The position numbers were made by a program, and so were the translations under genes. This document shows positions 1 through 7,131 of a stretch of DNA of 8,683 nucleotides, piece after piece (the first letter of the stretch is position 1; the number at the start of each line of letters is the position of its first letter). Under the pieces are notes generated by a model. That model saw only the letters and a program-made list of their open reading frames with translations. It was not told where the DNA came from and ran no database searches. Source of the DNA: DASPLH01 sp035627675 (GTDB taxonomy: Bacteria > Acidobacteriota > Terriglobia > Terriglobales > Acidobacteriaceae); assembly GCA_035627675.1 (NCBI GenBank), contig DASPLH010000261.1, forward strand, positions 1 through 8,683, given 5' to 3'.

Positions 1-148
1 GCAGCGCGGCACGCCGTTCGTGGAAGTCGTGGACCGCTCGCAGCTCTTTCAACTCGTGGAAGAAATGCTGAAGAACTCCGAACCGGTAGCATCCGAAAAA
101 CCAGCCGCAAAGCCGGCAGCGAAGAAAAAGGCTGCTTCGAAAAAGTAA
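1..148 (+). CDS. 3' end of an unidentified gene (partial, Lys/Ala-rich C-terminus)
   Basis: Only the last 48 codons are in the window, read in the frame starting at base 2 and ending with TAA at 146-148. The visible part begins QRGTPFVEVVDRSQLFQLVE, which looks like a final beta strand and amphipathic helix of a folded domain. It is followed by a disordered tail built from AAK/KKKAAS units (ends AAKKKAASKK). Such basic tails are common on nucleic-acid-binding proteins, but the visible fragment does not identify a family and I assign no function. A strong terminator hairpin starts 10 bases after the stop, so this is the end of its transcription unit. The next gene is convergent. Confidence 0.7.
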   Translation, partial: QRGTPFVEVVDRSQLFQLVEEMLKNSEPVASEKPAAKPAAKKKAASKK

Positions 149-158
149 AACAAACCAG

Positions 159-197
159 AAACAGAAATGCCCGCCACAATGGCGGGCATTTCTGTTT
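159..197. terminator. 17-bp perfect hairpin, terminator after the first gene
   Basis: Arms 159-175 (AAACAGAAATGCCCGCC) and 181-197 are perfect reverse complements around a 5-base loop ACAAT. The base of the stem is A-rich on the left and T-rich on the right (TTTCTGTTT), so the structure can act as an intrinsic terminator for the plus-strand gene ending at 148. The A-rich left side could also serve read-through from the opposite strand. Confidence 0.8.
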
Positions 198-226
198 GGG
201 TGAACACGCCGTCGGGGTAACGGTGC

Positions 227-301
227 CCCACGTCCGCCCTCTTTTGGCGAACGTGGGAATCACATCCTCCCACATTTGCCTGCATCGCGAGCAGATGTGG
301 G
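227..301. repeat. Two tandem imperfect hairpins with related arms
   Basis: Hairpin one pairs 227-238 (CCCACGTCCGCC) with 246-257 (GGCGAACGTGGG) with one mismatch and a 7-base loop. Hairpin two pairs 269-279 (CCCACATTTGC) with 291-301 (GCAGATGTGGG) with one mismatch. Both arms begin CCCAC(G/A)T, so the two look like diverged copies of one unit. They lie in the 216-bp gap between two convergent 3' ends, outside any supported gene. A short intergenic repeat element is the likely nature; the function is unknown. Confidence 0.55.
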
Positions 302-319
302 GGCGCCAACATTCATATG

Positions 320-347
320 AAAAAAGCCCCACGCGCGCGTGGGGCTT
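320..347 (-). terminator. Rho-independent terminator of the peroxiredoxin gene
   Basis: Bases 326-345 form a fully self-complementary GC-rich palindrome (GCCCCACG, CGCG loop region, CGTGGGGC). Read on the minus strand it is followed directly by six T (the A run at 320-325). It begins about 18 bases after the peroxiredoxin TAG, which is the standard architecture for an intrinsic terminator on that strand. Confidence 0.9.
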
Positions 348-364
348 CCCTCAACGTGAACTCC

Positions 365-847
365 CTACAGCTTTCTCAGCACTTCGAACGCCTCTTCGTT
401 GTCGGGCTGTTCGCCCAGGTCGTAAACCTTGGCGAACACCAGCTTGCCTTCTTTATCCACGATGAACACCGCGCGTTCGTTGATACCCGGAATGGGCGGG
501 CCTTGCCGGAGCAATCCGAACTGTTCAGCCACCTTGCCGTGCGGGTAGAAATCCGAGCACAAGGGGTAATCGAGCATGCCGATATCGCGTTTCTGCCACG
601 CGATATGGCTTGGAATGGAATCGACGCTAATGCCCACGACCTGGGCATCGAAGCCGGCGAACCTCTCGAGATCCGCGTTGTACGCCGGCATTTGCGCCGT
701 TCAAACTGGAGTCCAGTCCAGCGGGTAAAAGGCCAGCACCACGTTCTTCTTCCCGCGGTATTCGCTCAGCTTGATCTTGGTTTTCTCTTCGCCGACCACC
801 GCGGGGACTTCGAAGTCCGGCGCAACATCTCCCACTTTCAGCGCCAT
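365..847 (-). CDS. Selenocysteine-containing peroxiredoxin, AhpE-like (in-frame TGA read as Sec49)
   Basis: A thiol/selenol peroxidase of the peroxiredoxin family, which reduces H2O2, organic hydroperoxides or peroxynitrite; probably cytoplasmic, as no signal peptide is seen. Read from ATG 847 to TAG 365 the product is 160 aa, normal for the family, if TGA at 703-701 is read through. The N-terminus (MALKVGDVAPDFEVP) is the typical Prx start. The active-site loop reads YPLDWTPVUTAQMP, so P42, T46 and U49 fit the PxxxTxxC signature with Sec in place of the peroxidatic Cys. R125 (INERAVFIVD) fits the conserved active-site Arg. The segment around SDFYPHGKVAEQFG resembles mycobacterial AhpE. The only ordinary Cys is C97, a possible resolving residue. 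A GGAGG at 856-852 precedes ATG by 4 bases. The frame is open on both sides of the TGA and well conserved throughout, which argues against a decayed pseudogene. Sec-containing Prx proteins are known (PrxU type). A nonsense mutation or sequencing error of TGC remains the alternative. Confidence 0.85.
653..689 (-). promoter_or_regulatory. Candidate bacterial SECIS hairpin downstream of the TGA
   Basis: On the minus strand, counting from the base after TGA, bases 12-18 (GCCGGCG, 689-683) pair perfectly with bases 42-48 (CGCCGGC, 659-653). Inside, bases 28-32 (GATCT, 673-669) can pair with 37-41 (AGGTT, 664-660) with two G-U wobbles, leaving a CGAG loop at 33-36 and a 5' bulge. An alternative inner pairing is AAC (679-677) with GTT (662-660). 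Position in the ORF immediately after the UGA, hairpin size near 40 nt, and a short apical loop with G in its first two bases match what is known of SelB-recruiting bacterial SECIS elements. The fold was done by eye. Confidence 0.6.
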
Positions 848-1191
848 GCACCCTCCACAGGTACGTACTACGTATGAATCCTCGGTTCGTGATTCTAGAC
901 GCGTGCCCGCGGCAGGGGCAAGTCGCCGAACGCAATATGGCTCAAACCGATGTGCGCAATCAGGAAAACACCATTTCCGGTCCGTCGCATCCTAATCTGC
1001 GTCCTTCGGCGGCCCACGGGGGCGCCGTTCCCGGTATCCTAAACGGATTCGCAGAAGGCAATCCGGAGGAGCAGCCGCGCCTTTCAGCCCGGCGTAGTGG
1101 TTCCGAATCACCGAAATGCACTGATTCCCAAAACCGCCTTAATGCTTTCGCTCATGACTAGCGCACGGACGTGCGCCAGGAGGCTCCAGCG
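848..1191. other. Divergent intergenic region between peroxiredoxin and deiodinase-like genes
   Basis: This 344-bp gap must hold both promoters, but I see no convincing -35/-10 pair for either gene. Visible structure: a near-palindromic ACGTACTACGTA at 863-874 just upstream of the peroxiredoxin start; an inverted repeat GAATCA (1105-1110) and TGATTC (1122-1127) separated by 11 bases, operator-like in size; and a hairpin at 1161-1176 next to the plus-strand ribosome binding site. A 75-codon reading frame from ATG 937 to 1161 lacks a ribosome binding site and any recognisable domain, so I do not call it. Confidence 0.5.
1161..1183 (+). promoter_or_regulatory. Hairpin abutting a strong Shine-Dalgarno (AGGAGG)
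   Basis: GCGCAC (1161-1166) and GTGCGC (1171-1176) are perfect complements around GGAC. One base later lies AGGAGG (1178-1183), 8 bases before ATG 1192. The ribosome site decides the start of the downstream gene: an upstream in-frame GTG at 1171 falls inside the hairpin and has no such site. The hairpin could influence translation or be a protein-binding site; that is inference. Confidence 0.6.
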
Positions 1192-2127
1192 ATGTTCGGC
1201 TTCAACAATTACAACTACGAGAAGTTTCAGCGCGGCCAGCTGCTGAAAGACATGACCCAGACCAGGTTCGGAGATGCACCCGGGCCCGGCGACAAGGCCC
1301 CTGATTTCACGCTCCGCAGCCTGCATGGCGACCGCGTGACGCTCAGTAACTTTCGCCACAGCAAGAACGTGGTGCTCACGTTTGGCTCGGCCACATGCCC
1401 GCAAACGGCAGCCTCCATCAGCGGGCTCAACGAGCTCTATGACGAGTTCAGCGACCGCGACGTGGAATTCCTATTTGTCTATGTTAGAGAAGCGCATCCC
1501 GGCGACGAACTGCACGCCCACCGGTCGATGAAAGACAAGGTGCGTGCCGCCGAGCTGTTCCGCGACGAGGAGGAAGTCAGGCTCGACATTCTCGTTGACG
1601 ATCTCAACGGCAAGGTCCATCGGAAGTACGGCTCCATGCCAAACCCGACGTTCCTGATCGACAAGAGTGGACGTATCGCGTTTCGCTCTCTCGCATCGCG
1701 CAAGGATGCCATGGGCGAAGCCATCGGAGAGCTGTTGGAGCGTCAGCGCGACCGCGGTGTCGAACACGCCGTTGTCTGCGGCGGCGAAGACACCGTCGTG
1801 CCGCCTTTGAAGATGATGCTCCACGCTCACCGCGCGCTCGAGCGTGGAGGCGGCGACGCGCTTCGCAACTTCCGCAGCGAGATGGGGATGCCCGGGCGCA
1901 TGGCTCTGTTCGGCAGCCGCGTCGCGCGTCCGGTGGTCGAAAATCCCGGAGCCTCGATCGCCACTGCCGTGGCAGCCGCCGGTGTCGTGACCCTCGGGTT
2001 CTGGGTCGGGCGCGAACTGCGCAAGCGCCGCTTCCGCAACGACCTGCCTTACCACATGCACGACCTGCACCAGCGTCGCGCGCGCACCCGTGGCGACGAA
2101 GATGACTACGAAGCAGTGGGGATCTAG
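1192..2127 (+). CDS. Deiodinase-like thioredoxin-fold protein with C-terminal membrane segment
   Basis: A 311-aa protein whose N-terminal half is a redoxin/AhpC-TSA-type thioredoxin fold (about residues 28-185: GDKAPDFTLRSLHGDRVTL, then strand-helix-strand, then MPNPTFLIDKSGRIAF). The core VLTFGSATCPQ followed by FLFVYVREAHPGDE closely resembles the iodothyronine deiodinase signature (FGSCTUPPF then IYIEEAHxSD). C69 occupies the position of the catalytic Sec of animal enzymes. Bacterial deiodinase-like proteins are redox enzymes of unsettled substrate, so thyroid-hormone chemistry should not be assumed. Residues about 254-274 (ASIATAVAAAGVVTLGFWVG) form a probable membrane helix followed by basic RELRKRRFR and a charged tail, suggesting membrane anchoring with the enzyme domain in the cytoplasm, since no signal peptide is seen. 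C196 (VVCGGED) is a second Cys. Start at ATG 1192 is set by AGGAGG at 1178. It is divergent from the Sec-peroxiredoxin. Confidence 0.8.
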   Translation: MFGFNNYNYEKFQRGQLLKDMTQTRFGDAPGPGDKAPDFTLRSLHGDRVTLSNFRHSKNVVLTFGSATCPQTAASISGLNELYDEFSDRDVEFLFVYVREAHPGDELHAHRSMKDKVRAAELFRDEEEVRLDILVDDLNGKVHRKYGSMPNPTFLIDKSGRIAFRSLASRKDAMGEAIGELLERQRDRGVEHAVVCGGEDTVVPPLKMMLHAHRALERGGGDALRNFRSEMGMPGRMALFGSRVARPVVENPGASIATAVAAAGVVTLGFWVGRELRKRRFRNDLPYHMHDLHQRRARTRGDEDDYEAVGI

Positions 2128-2245
2128 TGCATTGACGAATTGTCGGATTTTTGGATCGTCGAATTGAATGTCGCAGATTTAGTTACTTCAGATTCGGGCC
2201 AGATTCGGAACCAAATCCGAACATCCGGCAATTCGAAAATGAGAG

Positions 2246-2273
2246 AGGCGCGGAGCAATCCGCGCCTTCGTTT
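2246..2273 (+). terminator. Intrinsic terminator of the deiodinase-like gene
   Basis: A 9-bp perfect stem, AGGCGCGGA (2246-2254) with TCCGCGCCT (2259-2267), carries the tetraloop GCAA and is followed by TCGTTT. It lies 119 bases after the stop at 2127. The T run is short, so efficiency may be modest. It is nearly identical to the terminator at 2486. Confidence 0.7.
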
Positions 2274-2284
2274 CTTCAGCGTCC

Positions 2285-2475
2285 GAGCGAAGCGAGGCCG
2301 CGCTTGCTTTTAGCCCAGAGCGTCGGGCGAAGCCCGAAAGCTCTGGGTACGGCACGGCAGAAACATCAGCCCAGCACGGCGAAGCCGTGCGCAGGCCTAG
2401 TCATGCGTCACCTCACGCCTGTCGAAACACAAGGTTCCTCCACTCCGCGCCTTCGGCGCTGCGGTCGGAATGACG
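2285..2475. repeat. Cluster of GAA/TTC-loop hairpins, dispersed-repeat-like
   Basis: Hairpins seen: CCCAGAGC (2314-2321) with GCTCTGGG (2340-2347) enclosing TCGGGC-GAA-GCCCGA (2323-2337); GCACGGC-GAA-GCCGTGC (2374-2390); GCGCC-TTC-GGCGC (2447-2459); and GAGCGAAGCGAGG near 2285. Several centre on the GCGAAGC word, a sequence known to form an unusually stable DNA mini-hairpin. On the minus strand 2410-2475 begins TCATTCCGACCGCAGCGC and continues to GGAGTGGAGGAACC, which has the look of the intergenic repeats common in Acidobacteriota genomes; that recognition is from memory and unchecked. Confidence 0.55.
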
Positions 2476-2482
2476 ACTTAAC

Positions 2483-2515
2483 AAAAAGGCGCGGATCACT
2501 CCGCGCCTTCGTTTT
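2483..2515. terminator. Bidirectional terminator, mainly serving acnA
   Basis: A 10-bp perfect stem, AAGGCGCGGA (2486-2495) with TCCGCGCCTT (2500-2509), loop TCAC. On the minus strand it is followed by a T run from the A tract at 2483-2487, and it lies about 40 bases beyond the acnA stop, so it suits acnA. On the plus strand it is followed by CGTTTTT, so it can also stop transcription from the left. Confidence 0.85.
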
Positions 2516-2547
2516 TCCGATTCCACTTTTTCCGATTTTCCGATTAC

Positions 2548-5334
<2,787 letters not shown>

Positions 5335-5415
5335 AGAAGCCTTTATCGGAAGGGATGGGACCGCAAAGTGCGCGACACCCCACGTGCCGCGACTTCAACA
5401 CCTGTGAAACTCTTT

Positions 5416-5445
5416 AGTTTAGAAGGATGCTGTGGAGGCTTTCAA
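5416..5445 (-). promoter_or_regulatory. Candidate sigma-70-type promoter of acnA with overlapping small palindrome
   Basis: On the minus strand TTGAAA (5445-5440) and TAAACT (5421-5416) are separated by 18 bases, giving 5/6 and 4/6 matches to the -35 and -10 consensus. The expected start near 5409 gives a leader of about 75 bases. An inverted repeat AAACT (5407-5411) and AGTTT (5416-5420) with a 4-base spacer overlaps the -10 and could be an operator; that part is speculative. Confidence 0.4.
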
Positions 5446-5464
5446 GATGCAGCATTCGGTCGGC

Positions 5465-5613
5465 AGTCGTTAGTGGTCGGTGGTTGGCCGTCAGCGGATA
5501 GCCATCAGCATTCAGCGCGCCCGCCACGATCAGATCCGTGTGAATCCGTGCAAATCCGTGGTTAGTCGGTTTTGGTTTGGTTTTGCCGACGACCAACGAC
5601 CATCCACCGACGA
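5465..5613. repeat. Dispersed-repeat cluster with three 10-bp-spaced ATCCGTG copies
   Basis: ATCCGTG occurs at 5534, 5544 and 5554, a strict 10-bp period. It is flanked by related sequences in opposite orientation: TTAGTGGTCGGTGGTTGG (5469-5486) and, at 5585-5613, a string of GACGACCAACGACCATCCAC type whose complement reads GTGGATGGTCGTTGGTCGTC. The right copy reaches the mntH stop codon. The phrase GATCCGTGTGAATCCGTG resembles short repeats scattered between genes in some Acidobacteriota; unverified here. No gene is supported in the gap 5335-5613. Confidence 0.6.
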
Positions 5614-6942
5614 CTATCCGAAGAACGCCTGCACCAGCAGCCAACCGTTCAGCGAAGCGATCACGACCGCCACGGTCCACGCCAGCACTTTAATCCACAG
5701 CGGGTTCACGAATTCGCCCATCTTGCGGCGGTCGCTCGTGAACATCACCAGCGGAAACACCGCGAAGCTCAACTGCATGCTGAGAATGACCTGCGACAAC
5801 ACCAGCAACTGCGCCGTTCCGCTCGTCCCCCAGATCCAGGTAACAATCACCGCCGGGACTACGGCGATACTGCGGGTGATCAACCGCCGCAGCCACGGAC
5901 GCACCCGCAGGTTGATGAAGCCTTCCATGATGATCTGGCCGGCCAGCGTGCCCGTAAGCGTCGAGTTCTGCCCCGAAGCCAGCAGCGCAACCGCGAAGAT
6001 CGTGCTCGCCCCGGTCACGCCAACCAGTGGCGCCAGCAATTTGTACGCATCCTGGATCTCCGCCACTTCGTGCTGCCCTGCGCGGTAGAACGTTGCCGCC
6101 GAGACAATCAAAATCGCCGAGTTCACGAACAGCGCCAGCGTCAGCGCGACCGCCGAGTCGATGTTGCAATACTTCATCGCCTCGCGCTTGCCTTCCGGCG
6201 TGCGCTTGAAATCCCGCGTCTGCACCACGGCCGAGTGCAGGTAGAGGTTGTGCGGCATCACCGTGGCGCCCAGGATTCCGATCGCGATGTACAGCATCCC
6301 GGGATCGCTGACGATCTGGGAGCTCGGGAAGAATCCCTTCAGGATGCCGGCCACTTCGGGCTTCGAAAACCAGATCTCCAGCCCGAAGCACAGGCCGATG
6401 GTCGCCACCAGCGTGACCACGATTGCCTCGATGTAGCGGAACCCCTTGTTCTCGAGGAAGAGGATGACCAGCACATCCAGCACCGTGATGAGGCAGCCGA
6501 TGATCAGTGGGATTCCGAACAGCAATTGCAGGGCGATAGCCGATCCGATCACCTCGGCGAGGTCGCACGCGGCAATCGCAATCTCCGCCAGCACCCAGAG
6601 TATCCACGTCACCGGGCGGCTGAAATGATCGCGGCAGGCCTGGGCCAGGTCGCGACCGCTGACCACCCCCAGCTTCACGCAGAGGCTCTGGAGCAGGATG
6701 GCCATCAGGTTCGACATCATGATGACCGTCAGCAGGGCGTAGTTGTAGCGCGAACCTGCGGCAAGGTCCGTTGCCCAGTTGCCGGGGTCCATGTAGCCGA
6801 CCGCAACCAGGAACCCTGGACCGGCAAACGCGACGAGTTTTCGCAGGAAACCCGGCGACTGCGGGATCGGGAGGCTGCTGTGCACCTCCGGCATGCTTGG
6901 AAGCCGTACTTCCTGTCGCCAACCGGTATTGCTCTCAGCCAT
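5614..6942 (-). CDS. mntH: Nramp-family divalent metal (Mn2+/Fe2+) transporter
   Basis: A proton-coupled importer of Mn2+ and Fe2+ in the inner membrane, 442 aa from ATG 6942 (E. coli MntH is 412). Signature residues are present: GYMDPGNWATD in TM1 (D52, N55 metal-binding), GATVMPHNLYLHS in TM6 (M229, H231), and GQNSTLTGTLAGQIIMEGF in TM8 (324-342). About eleven hydrophobic segments are visible, starting near residue 37 after a soluble N-terminus (MAESNTGWRQEVRLPSMPEV) and ending with a helix near 415-436. I prefer ATG 6942 because AAGG lies 8 bases upstream; a GTG at 6966 in the same frame would add 8 residues (MSGVKGKQ) but has no ribosome site. It is in the same direction as acnA, 279 bases away across repeat DNA, so probably a separate unit, and divergent from purD. 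No clear MntR or Fur box is visible. Confidence 0.95.
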   Translation of the reverse strand: MAESNTGWRQEVRLPSMPEVHSSLPIPQSPGFLRKLVAFAGPGFLVAVGYMDPGNWATDLAAGSRYNYALLTVIMMSNLMAILLQSLCVKLGVVSGRDLAQACRDHFSRPVTWILWVLAEIAIAACDLAEVIGSAIALQLLFGIPLIIGCLITVLDVLVILFLENKGFRYIEAIVVTLVATIGLCFGLEIWFSKPEVAGILKGFFPSSQIVSDPGMLYIAIGILGATVMPHNLYLHSAVVQTRDFKRTPEGKREAMKYCNIDSAVALTLALFVNSAILIVSAATFYRAGQHEVAEIQDAYKLLAPLVGVTGASTIFAVALLASGQNSTLTGTLAGQIIMEGFINLRVRPWLRRLITRSIAVVPAVIVTWIWGTSGTAQLLVLSQVILSMQLSFAVFPLVMFTSDRRKMGEFVNPLWIKVLAWTVAVVIASLNGWLLVQAFFG

Positions 6943-6995
6943 CTGCTTGCCCTTGACTCCAGACACGGGTCAACATCATAGCCCAGACCGGATTC

Positions 6996-7077
6996 GCGGA
7001 AGCTGCGTCCGCTAAATGGGCCGGGCAACCAGCCCGGCGTTGATATCGAAGGACATTTGAATCCGCTCCAGCGGAGC
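6996..7077. other. Three consecutive hairpins in the mntH-purD divergent region
   Basis: Stems: GCGGA (6996-7000) with TCCGC (7008-7012); GCCGGGC (7020-7026) with GCCCGGC (7032-7038), loop AACCA; and GCTCC (7065-7069) with GGAGC (7073-7077), with an alternative CCGCT/AGCGG pairing. None is followed by a T run, so they are not terminators. They could be part of the purD 5' leader or repeat remnants. I do not recognise a known riboswitch. Confidence 0.4.
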
Positions 7078-7131
7078 AGGTGGTTGCTTCCGATGGCCCC
7101 CATCCCATAACCTTTGAGCTTCGGGTGACCT

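Larger units (their letters stand above)
2128..2547. other. 420-bp non-coding gap rich in hairpins and short repeats
   Basis: Between two convergent genes, with no supported gene. The first part (2131-2240) is AT-richer with recurring GAATTG, GTCG and CAGATT(C/T)-type words. The last part (2513-2547) contains three TTCCGATT-like units with T runs. Between them sit two terminators and a group of GAA/TTC-loop hairpins, listed separately. An open frame of 171 codons from 2151 crosses all of this non-coding structure, has erratic composition and runs into the aconitase 3' end, so it is not called. Confidence 0.7.

Noticed and set aside
365..691. 108-aa peroxiredoxin starting at ATG 691
   Set aside because: This start follows the active site and removes the first strand, helix and catalytic residue. 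Coding sequence matching the family continues upstream to ATG 847, with a ribosome site there.
365..847. Peroxiredoxin as a pseudogene by nonsense mutation
   Set aside because: Not excluded, but less likely: the only stop is TGA, sits exactly at the catalytic Cys, is followed by a suitable hairpin, and there is no other damage.
317..877. 186-codon plus-strand frame opposite the peroxiredoxin
   Set aside because: It covers the prx terminator and gene in antisense and has no family features. The minus strand carries the full peroxiredoxin signature once the TGA is read as Sec.
937..1161. 75-codon small ORF (MAQTDVRNQENT...)
   Set aside because: No ribosome site, low-complexity composition, no recognised domain, and it spans the expected promoter region.
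1471..2070. 199-codon minus-strand frame within the deiodinase-like gene
   Set aside because: Antisense shadow; the plus strand carries the conserved thioredoxin-fold motifs and a strong ribosome site.
5572..6981. 469-codon open frame on the plus strand
   Set aside because: Antisense to mntH with Arg/His/Gln-rich low-complexity product; shadow of the transporter gene, whose motifs are unambiguous.
6966..7001. Promoter-like TATGAT (minus strand, 6980-6975) and a GCTATG half resembling an MntR box upstream of mntH
   Set aside because: The matching -35 is poor with a 15-base spacer, and only a partial half-site is visible without its dyad, so it is not called.
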